Assembly: GCA_963921935.1 (NCBI GenBank)
Contig: OY998180.1
Location: forward strand, 87,045,139 to 87,109,138
Direction of reading: 5' to 3'
From: Galeruca laticollis
Lineage: Eukaryota > Arthropoda > Insecta > Coleoptera > Chrysomelidae
DNA: 64,000 nt
Made by a program: the position numbers and the translations under genes. Below, piece by piece: positions 33,036-45,066 of the stretch. How positions within the stretch are numbered: the stretch's first letter is position 1; each line of letters starts with the position of its first letter. The notes beneath the pieces are model-generated. The model ran no database searches, was not told the origin of the DNA, and saw only the letters and a list, made by a program, of their open reading frames with translations.

Positions 33036-35188
33036 TTATGCTTCATCGTGCTGAAATTGGATACTCAAAACATCATGACACTGTGACTACCTACATACCA
33101 ACACACTTTGCACCACGATTTGAAAACCTTTCAGACACAAATTTTACAGATAGTGAAATAGAATTTTTAAATAAAGGTTTAAAGTACAGCATACCACCAA
33201 AATTAACGAATAATATTGAACAAATTATAGCTAGAGTCAGAAATAGCTTTAAAATCTAATTCAAATAATTTTCTTTATGATAAATTAAAAATTGCCAATT
33301 TAATCAAAAATATTGAACCTTCAAAAGAAGTTAAACGTCAAACAAAAAATGACATTACAGTTTTAATTGCAATCAAAAAGAAAGTAGAAGATTATAACTT
33401 AACAGTTACAAAATCTGATGAGGGGAACACAACTGTCATTTTGACAACTGAAAACTACAATTCCAAAATATATCACTTTATAGAATCTAGCGATGTAAAA
33501 GTTCTTAAAGCAGACCCAACAAAAAAGTTTTCTAATAATGTAAGGGATATTGTTAATAATACAAATTATCTTTTAAGTGATTACGAAAAAAGGTCTATCA
33601 TACATAAGAATCCTCATTGTCCACAATTATATGGAACCGTTAAATTACACAAAATAACGGAACCAATTCGACCTGTAGTTTCTTATGTTAATGCTCCTAA
33701 TAATATATTGGCAAAGAGGCTCAACAATATACTTAATAGTTACGGATATTAGTCTCAGTACTCAATTAGAAATTCAATAGAACTAATCAAAAAGTTGAAA
33801 GCAATCAACTTGCAAGATAACTATAAACTCATTTCGTTCGGTGTTACTAATATGTTCACTAAAATTCCTCCTAAAGAATGTCCAATACTTGTAAGATAAT
33901 TACTAGAAGATAAAAATATTAATCCAGGAATAATATCAGATATACTTAATTTATTTGATGTATGCATTAATCTCAATTATTTCATTTTTGACAATAAGAT
34001 TTATTATATTTAAAATGAAGGTTTACCAATGGGAAGCCCTATATCACCTATTTTGGCAAACATTTTTATGGACAATTTAGAAAGAATGATCTTTGAAAGT
34101 AAAATTTCGAAAAATGTTTTATTTTGGTATAGATATGTAGATGACATATTAGCTTGTTTTGTGGGTAGTGAACGACAACTAGATGTATTTTTCAACAACA
34201 TCAATAATTTACATCCAAAAATTAAATTTACATTAGAAATTGAAGAAAATAGCTCAATCAATTTCCTTCATTTAAATGTTCAAAGAGTTAATAATGTACT
34301 TGTTTATTCAATTTACCGAAAACCAACACAGACTGATGTGACAATTCCATTTAATTCCAGTCACCCCGTGTCCCATAAACTAGCGGCATATAATTCAGTT
34401 CCTATGAATAAATGTAATTTTGATAGAGTGATTAATACAATTAGACAAATAGCAACATCCAACGGTTATCCATTAGATATGATAAATAAGCTAATTAATA
34501 AAAAAGAGGAAAAAGTGGCATTACAACTAATATTTCCTAAACAATTTGATAAAATAAAAACTTATAAAACCATCACATATGCAGGAAATATTTCTAATAA
34601 TATTTCAAAGATAATATCTTCAGCAACGAATACAACAATTTATTTTAAAACAGAAAGTAACGTTAGTAAAAAATTGTTAAATGTAAAAACAAAAATACCA
34701 CAATTAAAGAAGTCAGGTATATATAAACTCAAATGTCCAGAATGTAATGCTGTCTATTTGGGTCAGACCCTTAGGAATTTTGAAATCCGATACAGTGAGC
34801 ACTTAGGAGCATTCAGATTAAAACAACCAAATAAATCCCACTACGCAAAACATCTACTTGACACCAATCATTCGTTGACACCTAACACAAAACTAGAAGT
34901 GCTGCATATTAGTGAAAAGAAACAAGAACTGGATTTCCTTGAAGAATTGGAAATTAGAAGACATTTAAGAAACCCACAATATGAAGTTGTCAATGAACAG
35001 TTGAATCTAGGGAGTTCTCCACTAATAAACTGTCTTCTTAAGTGATAATTGTAAAGATCAGCAGATATAGTTTTCCTGGTTTTTCTATATCATTGCACAG
35101 TTATACTGATCTTAATTGGAAAAATGATATCCAGGATATCACTATAGGGCTAATAATATCTAAGCTTCAATATTTGTCATATCATATA
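33036..35188 (+). pseudogene. Penelope-like element copy, plus strand, inactive
   Basis: It is the opposite-strand partner of the preceding copy. It begins within the N-terminal coding region (ETVSTYIP-like segment) and keeps the finger segment (RPVVSYVNAPNNILAKRL). Motif A reads FGVTNMFTKIP with the catalytic aspartate changed to glycine, and stops occur near 33750, 33897 and 34012. From 34029 the frame is open through PMGSPISP, YVDD (intact) and the full GIY-YIG domain to a stop at 35043. Eight residues (around MIHRAF) are deleted. The 3' end is cut at about 35188, before the hammerhead region. Confidence 0.88.
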
Positions 35189-36349
35189 TGTTGTGTGATG
35201 TGCCACATTCTCTATCATTTTAGGTTTGTTACACGATACAGAACGACCAGTTTTAGAATTGAATATTACATTTTTCACAATTCTTCGAGTAATTTCACTT
35301 TGTTAGCCTGATACAGGAATCGGAGTGTAAACAAGTGACCAATTTTATGATGGATTGTGATTCTTTTTATTTTCTGCCCACCAAAGCCAGTACAACGGGT
35401 CCTATAAATCCAGATAAACTACATTTTCTGCAATTTTTTGAGAAATTTGGCTGTTAGTACGATACAGCATCCGGAGGGCGGAAAACTTAATTTTAATCTT
35501 TAAAACCGTTTATTTTTGGTTTTATTTTTTGGCAAACGATACTAGAAAAGTGTTGGTTTACTCCAAAAAGTAGCATTTTTTACATTTCTAACTTTTTGAC
35601 GTTTTTCAGTAGGAGAAACGCGAAAAACGGGCTTTTAGAAAAAAATCCTGTGTGTATGTCGTCGGAAACTTTTTCTAAAATATCTTGTTAGCACGATACA
35701 GCCTCCGTAGTGGATAAAGTGGCCAGGGTATCTCACGGATGAACCCTATTGATTTCCAGTTCGCCAGAGCCAATATAATGAGTTGGTGGTGCATACTACA
35801 TCTTTTTTGTAAATTCTCGTGGGGAGGGGAACTTTACTCTGAATAATGCGATACTACTAACTGAGGGAAGAGGTGCAAATTATTTTTTTGATGGAACATA
35901 ATTCTGCATTGCAAGCGCTTGATGATGCAAAGTACTAAATTTGAAAACTCCAATTGGGAGAAGGGAGTCTAACATTTACTTGCCCCTCCCATTTACTAAC
36001 AGCTGTAGTTTCTCGGGAAATGTGGTGTCAAGGAAATAATACATGGAGCATATTGGTGCATTGGGAGTACATACCGACCAAATATGTTTTTGTAGAAAAT
36101 AGCTATTGTGTAAGGCAACTTAACTGACCTAAATTCTAGTATGAAATCAACAACAGTAAAATGTTTCAATAACTGCGAGATGATTACAGAACATATTCCA
36201 TGGGTAAATCAATATAAGTAAACACTAGTTACTTGGACTTACTGGAATGCTCGCGGCCCATTTGAAGCTGAGGAAACACCTGAAAAAAATATTTTGGCAA
36301 CTGAAGCAGAATACACATTTTGTGAGGAAGAAGTAACTCGCATACACAT
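35189..36349. other. Non-coding spacer with faint repeated phrases
   Basis: No gene is recognised. The phrase ACGATACAG(C) followed by a CCGGAG- or CCGTAG-like string recurs near 35226, 35460 and 35694, with a related form near 35307. This hints at an old, degenerate tandem duplication. Confidence 0.35.
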
Positions 36350-36856
36350 TGTAGTGATTATTAATCCCTAAAATCAGTAATTATTCTCACGAACTGATAT
36401 GAACTCAGATCTTGTCAATGTTAATACACCTCGAACATTTGTTCAATTTTTATAGTATTATTCATAAACATAAGACACTATACAATATAATTCAATTACT
36501 CGTGAAAACGTATTTAAAAACAATATAAGACTATATTTACTATGAAATATGGATTATAAACATCTAGACGACATTAACGTTATATTCTATTCTGTTGATC
36601 GTAACTAATTAATCACAACGTATATTATTGGTGCGAGCTAAACTTGACCGTTTCTAGTAATTTATAGGTCATGTATCAGTATATTTTAAGTGTTATTTAG
36701 TGTGTAAATAACACCCAGTGATATTGTCGAGATGGTTTATTTTCACCCTCTAATTCAGATTGGGGGAAGTCCGCTTTTACATTTAATTATGAAATTATCG
36801 TGGGACTTACGTTCGTTATCCGTCTCAACAACTATCTACATCGATACAACAACACA
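36350..36856 (+). repeat. 5' LTR of the gypsy-type element
   Basis: It matches 44607-45066 over long stretches, such as AAAACGTATTTAAAAACAAT and CGTGGGACTTACG. The secure match begins near 36391; TGTAGTGATT at 36350 is my best guess for the true start. The end is set by the adjacent primer site. Divergence between the two repeats is obvious, so the insertion is old. Confidence 0.75.
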
Positions 36857-36872
36857 TGGCGATCCTGCAAAC
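36857..36872 (+). other. Probable primer-binding site
   Basis: TGGCGATCCTGC follows the LTR end directly and resembles the TGGCG-type tRNA primer sites of insect gypsy-like elements. The priming tRNA is not determined. Confidence 0.5.
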
Positions 36873-37496
36873 TAAAGGTATTCATTTACCCCGTGGACAA
36901 ACGAATTTTGTTAGTACATGTCAAATATCAACATCGTTGGTTGGTTATCAAAAATGCACTGTACATAATAGTAGTGGTAGCAGTACTTAAGTTCATCTGG
37001 TCCATCTGGAAAACACATGGAAGGCAGTTCAAGAGGAGCATCACGAGAAACATCGGGACGCAGCAAACGACAGAAACCTTAAGAGTGTAGAAATTGCTGA
37101 AAGTTATATTTGTATAATCTGATTTTATGAACAAATTCTATTTTTTATTCGAAAATGTACTAAGTGTTAATATAATCTTCTCCATTGATACAACTAATGT
37201 CCATAACTTAGGAGCAATTCGAGGATAAGTTAAATATAATAATTGAGCACATCATTTGGCAAAGTAAAAGGATTTTGAAAAAGGACATACCTAAAAATCC
37301 GAATGTTCACATGGACATAATTAATAATTCAGTGCTTCTTTATAATAATTTTATCAAGTTAGTTAGTAAAAGTTGGAGGAATTCAGATAAAACACAGCAA
37401 AGTGTTTGCTCAAAATATTTTGAATAAATCAAAGATGAAACGTCTAGGTCGTTCGACGCGTTAACTTGTCATATTCAAATACCTACATTAATTTTT

Positions 37497-38268
37497 CAAG
37501 AGATTAGCACTGAGGAATTAGAAACAATAAGCAAAAGTGACAAAATAGCGTTAAGTATGAGTGAATTTGTTAACTTTACGAGCAGGGTGCTACCGAATGA
37601 GTTTAATGGTGATGCAAGTAAGTTGCAATTAGTTATATATGCACTAGGTTTGCTACAATTTAAATCGGCAGGCAACGAGAATAATGCAATATTATTCATT
37701 AAAACGAGACTAACACTCAAGACCAGAAGTCTGATCTCGTTAGGAATTACCGTATTAGAAATCATGGAGAAATCATGAAGATCCAAGGAGACAGCCCAAG
37801 TCTATTGTTAGTCAAATTAAATAAGTTTCGGCAAAACAATTAGGAACTCATAAACTACGCCAGAGAAAATTAGCAGAAACGCTAGAATCAGCATATATAG
37901 CAGAAATAATGCCCGCCGAATTAGCAAAGAACTACACTACTGAGGTGACAGTGAAATCGCTAACAGTAATTGCAGCATCGGACACCACAAAAACAATCCT
38001 AACAGCTAGAAAATGTGTGACACCACAAGAGGTATTAAGAGGTATTACCAAAACTAATGTCAGTAGATGGAATTGCTGGTCAGCCACAGGAAAAATTTCA
38101 CACTTCTGGAGAAGCTGCGACAATTATCAGCAGAAGAATAGTTACGAGAATGTGCGCGAATACTATAATAGGCAACATTCGGAATACACCGTTAGAATTG
38201 CACATAAATTGCTAGTCAATCTATCGACTGAGCGTGTTGTACCCGACAAAGCAAAATATTGTCATTGA
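37497..38268 (+). pseudogene. Gypsy-type gag remnant
   Basis: An open segment (ISKSDKIALSMSEFVNFTSR...NAILFIKTRLTLKTRSLI) resembles the capsid region of insect gypsy-like gag proteins. After frame changes comes a nucleocapsid-like part from 37909 (ITKTNVSRWNCWSATGKISH), in which the zinc knuckle cysteines are largely lost. The protein would have packaged element RNA. It is broken by at least two frame changes and stops, and no protease follows. Confidence 0.6.
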
Positions 38269-38279
38269 ACAGTATCCCG

Positions 38280-38850
38280 TTTCGAAAAATGTTAATGATG
38301 TTAAAAGATTTGTGTCAACTGGCATTGTCTAACGATTATAAGAAAGGATTTATTCCTATTTTCGCTGAAATATGCCTGCCACTAAATGAGCTATCTAGAA
38401 AAAACGAGAAAATTCGATTGGTCAAAAGAATGTAAAAATTTACCCACCAATTCTTAAATATCTAGACTTCAACAAACAAGATTCATCTTGATCACATACG
38501 CTTCAAATTATGCGTATTCGGCGATACATACTCAGAACTACGATGGTATTGATCTACCCATAGCATTTGTCTCACGAGGATTTAAGAAAAGTGAAATTAA
38601 CAAACCTACAATACTAAAAGAATTTCTAGCAGTACATTGGGGTATAAATCATTTCAAAATGTGACTTATATGGGACTTCACAATGTATAGTATTAACAGA
38701 CCATGGACCGTTAACGCATTTATTTTCAATGAAAGACCCCACATCGAAACTCACAAGAATAAGACTTCATCTCGAAGAATATAATTTCGAAATACAGTGC
38801 GTGACAAGAAATTCAAATTATGCAGACAGTATTTCAAGAATATAGATTAA
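38280..38850 (+). pseudogene. Gypsy-type RT thumb and RNase H remnant
   Basis: Interleaved frames show the end of a reverse transcriptase (NDVKRFVSTGIV..., FIPIFAEICLPLNELSRK) and then an RNase H segment (LITYASNYAYSAIL...PIAFVSRGFKKSEINKP). The first RNase H aspartate of the usual DAS motif is tyrosine. The palm with its catalytic motifs is absent, so a deletion joins the gag end to the RT thumb near 38275. The order and wording fit Ty3/gypsy elements. Confidence 0.65.
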
Positions 38851-39140
38851 ACAGCCTAAAGACTTATACATACACAACTCACACATCTTAGTAATCACTA
38901 GAGCGCAGACTCATAAGGAGAGCAGTCAGATAACAAAAGTATGTACACAGGAATATAAGGTACAGGAATTGTCAATAAAAACCCTTCCGTCGTAAAACTT
39001 TCAAATAATTTAGAGGTTCATAAATTACCAATCTTACATTTTGAAGAGAACAGTGTCTCGCTAATGATGAGCGTACGGATCAAAAACAGATTGAAATTTA
39101 GTGGAGCTTTGAATATGTAATTATACAAATTCGACGGACG

Positions 39141-40025
39141 TTGGAGAAGCTTGAAAAGCAGTCGGTGAAAAACAAGATAAAAAGAATGAAGATTTATAAG
39201 AATGGTGACGTTTTCAATAGATGCACAGTACAAGATTTTAAAAATGGGGGTAGCAATGTTTTAAGAAATATACAAATATGGATTTGCGAAGTACCAAGAA
39301 TGGTAGAGCAAAAAGGAGGAATACAGAAGATTCTAGAAATGTACCACAATGATCCTATGTCTGGAGTTCATGTAGAAAATAACAGATTGCTGAAGAAAAA
39401 TGAGAGCGAATTTTAGAAGGAGAGACATGGAAAAAGATGTGAGAAATTATGTAAAAAGTGTCACGATTGTCAAATTAACAAACCGAAACCAAGCTATAAT
39501 GGACACAGCCATAAAACCGTTCGACATTGTGTATATCGACACAGTAGGTCCATTTGTCAGGAGTAGTAGAGGTAATCGCTACTGTATAACGATTTTATGT
39601 GAACAAAGTATGCAGTTATGATACCAGTCCAAGTCAAAGAGGCTCAGACAATTGGAAGAGGAATATGCGACAATTTCATACCAATTTAAGGTTTAACGAA
39701 AGAATTAGGAACATATCAAGGAACAGGGTATAAAAATGATATGAATAGATTAAGAGGATTATTAAATATTGAACATAACTTCTCTACCGCGTATTATCTC
39801 GAATCGATAGGAAGACTTCACAGAACATTTAACGAGTATGTGAGGAATTTTATGAATGAAACTAGGGATGATTGGTGAGCATGTGCGAGGATGTTTGATT
39901 ATTGTTATAATACAATTCCGAACTTATACCACGGTTACACACCATTTGAGTTAGTATGCGGAAGAAAATCGAACATACTAGAACATTTGAATACGGGAAT
40001 AGAGCCACGGTATGACTTTGAGTTG
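39141..40025 (+). pseudogene. Gypsy-type integrase remnant
   Basis: The H2C2 zinc-binding region (KILEMYHNDPMSGVH... then a Cys-rich part in another frame), a core fragment (FDIVYIDTVGPFVRSSRGNR) with one catalytic aspartate, and a C-terminal piece (YHGYTPFELVCGRKSNI) are all visible. Frame changes lie near 39410, 39465 and 39620. It ends where the opposite-strand jockey-like gag begins, about 40025-40045. Confidence 0.72.
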
Positions 40026-40039
40026 TATCTGGGCTCCGT

Positions 40040-40624
40040 GAAATTCATGTCGATGGTTTGTTCAACAGGAGAAGGAGTTTCAGACAGGGATCGTTTGGTT
40101 TTGCTATCGGATAAGGATGTAGCTGTGTTTATTTTAATAGAATGTGAGCTTTGTGGCTCAGTTTTAGAAGTGGTGTCAGAAATAATTGAGTTTTTATTGG
40201 TTTCTTATAGAGATGAATCGGATGTCAGGTTTTCGGAATGCAGTATTGATGTTGGTGTAGAAGAAATGGGATAGAGAGTTGCTGCTGGTATATGTGTTTC
40301 TGCAACCGTTGATTGTTGTGGTGTTGGTGCGGTTACATGAGCAGGTGGTAAATCTGTTGATGTGGTTGCTGTTAGGTTTGTTGGTAGTACTTGTGACTGT
40401 GTATTAGGGAGCGTACATTCTGTTGCAACATGCCCTTTCTGCTTACAGTTATAACATGTATAGTCGTCGAGGGAGAGAAATATTCGATAAGAGGTTCCTT
40501 CGTGATTCACAGTAATGAAATCTGGGATTTGAATCTAGTTCTGGTCTACAGGTGAAATATAGGTTTGCCTACGAAAACTTAGAATGTGCTTGAATTCTGG
40601 GTGTGAAGTACCGATGCGAAGAAA
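40040..40624 (-). pseudogene. Jockey-like ORF1 (gag), C-terminal part
   Basis: The minus strand holds the part of ORF1 downstream of the Penelope insertion: FKHILSFRRQTYISP near 40590, then a CCHC knuckle, CYNCKQKGHVATEC, near 40440. A proline/threonine-rich tail crosses one stop near 40203 and continues (ENLTSDSSL, then SKTKRSLSETPSP). It stops at the junction with the gypsy integrase, with no ORF2 following. The protein would bind retrotransposon RNA. Confidence 0.72.
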
Positions 40625-40726
40625 TTGACTGTCTCGACCCTTACTTCGTGGAATATGCTCATATTAGTGTTTTTAAATGAAACTCAAGGTCTCTAGTTAA
40701 TTCCACAATATAATACAAGTTATTGA

Positions 40727-40787
40727 AAATTCTAAAAAATTGACAATTGTTTCGATAAATCAATATCATCGTCAGAATGACAGAAGT
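40727..40787 (-). ncRNA. Hammerhead-like motif in inverted Penelope-like segment
   Basis: The minus strand has CTGACGA, GATA/TATC helix II, GAAAC and ACAATTGT then C, with ATT/AAT and TTCT/AGAA flanking helices. The core is intact. Confidence 0.6.
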
Positions 40788-41037
40788 TACATTTCATTTT
40801 ATGCCTACCTGATGTTTAGTAGTTATATTTTTGGCTAGACCAAGAAGTAACCTAACTTGTGATTGGCTTAATATATGTTTATAGAAAAAGAAGAAGATGT
40901 GATATTACAAATATTTAAGCTTAGATATTATTAGCCCTATGGTAATATCCTGGATATCATTTTTCCAATTAAGATCAGTATAACTGTGCAATGATATAGA
41001 AAACCAGGAAAACTATATCTGCTGATCTTTACAATTA

Positions 41038-41441
41038 TCACTTAAGAAAACAGTTTATTAGTGGAGAATTCCCTAGATTTAACTCTTCATTGACAACTTC
41101 ATATTGTGGGTTTCTTAAATGTCTTCTAATTTCCAGTTCTTCAAGGAAATCCAGTTCTTGTTTCTTTTCACAAATATGCAGCACTTCTAGTTCTGTGTTA
41201 GGTGTCAATGAATGATTGGTGTCAAGTAGATGTTTTGCGTAGTGAGATTTATCTGGTTGTTTTAATCTGTAAGCTCGTAAGTGCTCACTGTATCGTATTT
41301 CAAAATTCCTAAGGGTCTGACCCAAATATACAGCATTACATTCTGGACATTTGAGTTTATATATACCTGACTTCTTTAATAGTGGTATTTTTGTTTTTAC
41401 ATTTAACAATTTTGTACTAACGTTACTTTCTGTTTTAAAAA
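41038..41441 (-). pseudogene. Inverted partial Penelope-like GIY-YIG segment
   Basis: The minus strand reads the complete GIY-YIG region of the element (SGIYKLKCPECNAVYLGQT... to CFLK), in the same frame as the long copy but without any reverse transcriptase. Its 5' side joins the long copy head to head near 41441. Confidence 0.85.
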
Positions 41442-43667
41442 GTTTGGATAAAATCTGAATGTAAGAAATGGTTCAAAGTTAGAGACTCCTTAGACAACTA
41501 CATAAAAGTTGTACATTCAGAACTCACATTCCAATTACATCCAGTAGAATTTGACTGTTTGGATGACAAAATTAGAGAAAATATCAGCACTATGAAACAT
41601 ATGAAATTTAAGAAACAACAAAAGAAGCTACAGAATCTTGAACACACACAACATAAAATTCAATACTCAAAACATCATGAAACTGTAAGTACCTACATAC
41701 CAACACACTTTGCACCACGATTTGAAAACCTTTCAGACACTAATTTTACAAATAGTGGAATAGAATTTTTAAATAAAGGTTTAAAGTACAGCATACCACC
41801 TAAATTTACGAATAATATTAAACAAATTTTAGCTACAGAGTCAGAAATAGCTTTAAAATCTAATTAAAATAATTTTCTTTATGAGAAATTAAAAATTGCC
41901 AATTTAATCAAAAATATTGAACCTTCAAAAGTTAAACGTCAAACAAAAAATGACATTTCAGTTTTAAACGCAATAAAAGAGAAGATAGAGAACAATAACC
42001 TAACAGTTACAAAATCCGATAAGGGGAATGCTACTGTCATTTTGACGACTGAAAATTACAATTCCAAAGTATATAACTTTATAGAATCCAGCGATGTAAA
42101 AGTTCTTAAAGCAGACCCAACAAAGAAGTTTTCTTATAATGTAAGGGATATTGTTAATAATTCAAATTATCTTTTAAATGATTACGAAAAGAGGTCTATC
42201 ATACATAAGAATCCTCATTGTCCACAATTATATGGAACAGTTAAATTACATAAAATAACGAAACCAATTAGACCTGTAGTCTCTTATGTTAATGCTCCTA
42301 ATAATATATTGGCAAAAAAGCTCAACAATATACTCAATACTTACGGATATGAATCTCAGTACTCAATTAGAAATTCAATAGAACTAATCAAAAAGTTGAA
42401 ATCAATCCACTTGCAAGATAAATATAAACTCATATCGTTCGATGTAACTAATATGTTTACTAAAATTCCTCCTAAAGAATGTCTAATACTTGTAAGAAAA
42501 TTACTAGAAGATAAAAATATTAATCCAGGAATAATATCAGATATACTTAATTTATTTGATGTATGCATTAATCAGAATTATTTCACTTTTGACAATAAGA
42601 TATATATTCAAAATGAAGGTTTACCAATGGGAAGCCCTATATCACCTATTTTAGCAAACATTCTTATGGACAATTTAGAAAGAAAGATCTTTGAAAGTAA
42701 TATTTCGAAAAATATTTTATTTTGGTATAGATATGTGGATGACATATTAGCTTGTTTTATGGGTAGTGAGCGACAATTAGATGTGTTTTTCAACCACATC
42801 AATAATTTACACCCGAAAATTAAATTTACATTAGAAATTGAAGAAAATAGCTCAATCAATTTTCTTGATTTGAAAATTCAAAGAGTTAATAATGTACTTG
42901 ATTATTCAATTTACCGAAAACCAACACAGACTGATGTGACAATTCCATTCAATTCTAACCACCCTGTCTCACACAGACTAGCAGCATATAATTCAATGAT
43001 GATACATAGAGCTTTTTCAGTTCCTATGAACAAATGTAATTTTGATAGAGAGATTAATACAATTAGACAAATAGCAACATCTAACGGTTATCCATTAGAT
43101 ATGATAAATAAACTAATTAGTAAAAAAGAGAAAAAAGTGGCATTACAACTAATATATCCTAAGCAAGCTGATGAAATTAAAACTTATAAAACCATCACAT
43201 ATGCAGGAAATATTTCTAATAATATTTCAAAGATAATATCTTCAGCAACGAATGCAACAATTTCTTTTAAAACAGAAAGTAACGTTAGTACAAAATTGTT
43301 AAATGTAAAATCAAAAATACCACTATTAAAGAAGTCAGGTATATATAAACTCAAATGTCCAGAATGTAATGCTGTCTATTTGGGTCAGACCCTTAGGAAT
43401 TTTGAAATACGATACAGTGAGCACTTACGAGCTTACAGATTAAAACAACCAGATATATCCCACTACGCAAAACATCTACTTGACACCAATCATTCATTGC
43501 AACCTAACACAGAACTAGAAGTGCTGCATATTTGTGAAAAGAAACAAGAACTGGATTTCCTTGAAGAACTGGAAATTAGAAGACATTTAAGAAACCCACA
43601 ATATGAAGTTGTCAATGAACAGTTAAATCTAGGGAATTCTCCACTAATAAACTGTCTTCTTAAGTGA
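41442..43667 (+). pseudogene. Penelope-like reverse transcriptase with GIY-YIG endonuclease, one nonsense codon
   Basis: One frame runs the whole length apart from TAA at 41865-41867, where sister copies have a serine codon. The N-terminus is truncated at the head-to-head junction (WIKSECKKWFKVRDSLD is the first readable part), so the true start is missing. The RT shows RPVVSYVNAPNNILAKKL, motif A FDVTNMFTKIP near 42438, motif B GLPMGSPISPILAN near 42618, and an intact YVDD at 42732-42743. The endonuclease shows GIYKLKCPECNAVYLGQT from 43338, then RNFEIRYSEHL and a conserved EELEIRRH. Such proteins nick DNA with the GIY-YIG domain and copy RNA at the nick. Of the three copies this is by far the best preserved. 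Confidence 0.92.
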
Positions 43668-43917
43668 TAATTGTAAAGATCAGCAGATATAGTTTTCCTG
43701 GTTTTCTATATCATTGCACAGTTATACTGATCTTAATTGGAAAAATGATATCCAGGATATCACCATAGGGCTAATAATATCTAAGCTTCAATATTTGTAA
43801 TATCACATCTTCTTTTTTTTCTATAAACATATATTAAGCCAATCACAAGTTAGGTTACTTCTTGGTCTAGCCAAAAATATAACTACTAAACATCAGGTAG
43901 GCATAAAATGAAATGTA

Positions 43918-43943
43918 ACTTCTGTCATTCTGACGATGATATT
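43918..43943 (+). ncRNA. Truncated hammerhead-like motif at the insertion edge
   Basis: The sense copy ends CTGACGATGATATT directly against the target duplication, so only the 5' half of the motif is present. Confidence 0.5.
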
Positions 43944-44390
43944 GATGCGAAGAAACGTAATCTGCGACATTATTTTAATGCCAATTCGTGTTAATTCATT
44001 TTCTAATAGTATATTTGGTATAGATGGACATACATTTGACAGTAGTAATCTTTCCGCAGGTGTTATTAATCGCCGAGCCTTAATCGTAGTTTGTCCAAGA
44101 TTTATTGAGCCATCATTGCTATTCATAAATGAATCAACCAAATTTTCATTTGCCAAATAAATGCAAATGCGGTTATTGGAGATTCTGGAAGAGAAGATTA
44201 TATTTTTTGGTTCAATGATATTCCCTAAAGAAATGAGGTATTCCTTCAATTTTATGTTATCAAGTGAAAGGAAAACTATTGCTTGTTTTTTGCTTGGAAA
44301 TTTTGGTGAGCTTGTTACTGTTGCCTAAGATTTAATTTGAGGTTGAGTGCCCCCTCTATAAGGGACACTCTCATTCACCGATTCATCCAT
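43944..44390 (-). pseudogene. Jockey-like ORF1 (gag), N-terminal part
   Basis: The ATG at 44390 opens MDESVNESVPYRGGTQPQIK, followed by one stop and then AIVFLSLDNIKLKEYLISLG...NIIFSSRISNNRICIYL...IKARRLITPAERLLLSNV, ending ...SQITFLRI at the Penelope insertion. It is the same gene as the part at 40040-40624 and a relative of the fragment at 25894-26300. The 5' end is present while the 3' end of the element is missing. Confidence 0.75.
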
Positions 44391-44606
44391 TTTGGTAGCT
44401 GTGTTTCATTGGTGTTCTAACTACGGCTCTGTCTAATGTGTAGAAATATAAACTACTAATGAGTTTTTGATTATACTGGAGTATGAATGTTGATATAACT
44501 CGTTGTTAAGAAGTATGTCTATGACAATTATAATATAGAGAATTAATTAAAAACTCACAGATTCCGTACTAATACAGAAGATGCTTAGATCTTGAATACT
44601 AGACAC

Positions 44607-45066
44607 TGTAACTAAATTATTTCGCACTGAATTGAACTAATTTTATGAATTATCGGAACTGATATTAAACACAACCGGTGCTCAATTTGCCAGGACCGAA
44701 CCTCAATTTTATTCATGAATATAACACACTTTACGATATAATTCAACTGCTCGTAAAAACGTATTTAAAAACAATATACAAATATATTAACTATAACATA
44801 AGGATTGTAAACATCTGGACGATATTAACGTTATATTATATTCTGTCTATCGTAAATAATGAATCACAATGTATATTATTGGTACGAGTTGACCTTGACC
44901 TTTCCTAGTAATTTGTAGGGCATGTGTCACTATATTTTAAGTGTTACTGAGTATGTAAACAAAACGCAGTGATATTTTCGAGATGTTTCATTTTCCCCTC
45001 GAATCATCGTGGGACTTATGGTCATTATCAGTCTTAACAACTATCTAGATCGGCAAAACACAACAA
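44607..45066 (+). repeat. 3' LTR of the gypsy-type element
   Basis: It matches the 5' LTR from GAACTGATAT (44656) to CAACAACTATCTA and a final AACACAACA. I see no convincing polypurine tract just upstream. No flanking target duplication could be confirmed. Confidence 0.72.

Larger units (their letters stand above)
40625..43943. mobile_element. Penelope-like insertion: inverted 3' copy plus near full-length copy, 12-bp target duplication
   Basis: GATGCGAAGAAA flanks the unit at 40613-40624 and 43944-43955, splitting the jockey-like ORF1. The left part (40625 to about 41441) is an inverted 3' segment covering the 3' end, hammerhead-like motif, 3' untranslated region and GIY-YIG coding part. 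The right part (about 41442-43943) is the long sense copy, which ends inside its own hammerhead motif. This head-to-head arrangement of a partial and a longer copy is known for Penelope-like elements. Confidence 0.88.
36350..45066 (+). mobile_element. Ty3/gypsy-type LTR retrotransposon, degenerate, with nested insertions
   Basis: Direct repeats of about 460-510 bases frame this unit. Inside, in order, are remnants of gag, the RT thumb, RNase H and integrase on the plus strand. The protease and most of the reverse transcriptase are missing. From about 40030 a jockey-like gag on the opposite strand interrupts it, and a Penelope-like element interrupts that. The exact start is uncertain because the repeats have diverged. 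Confidence 0.8.
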
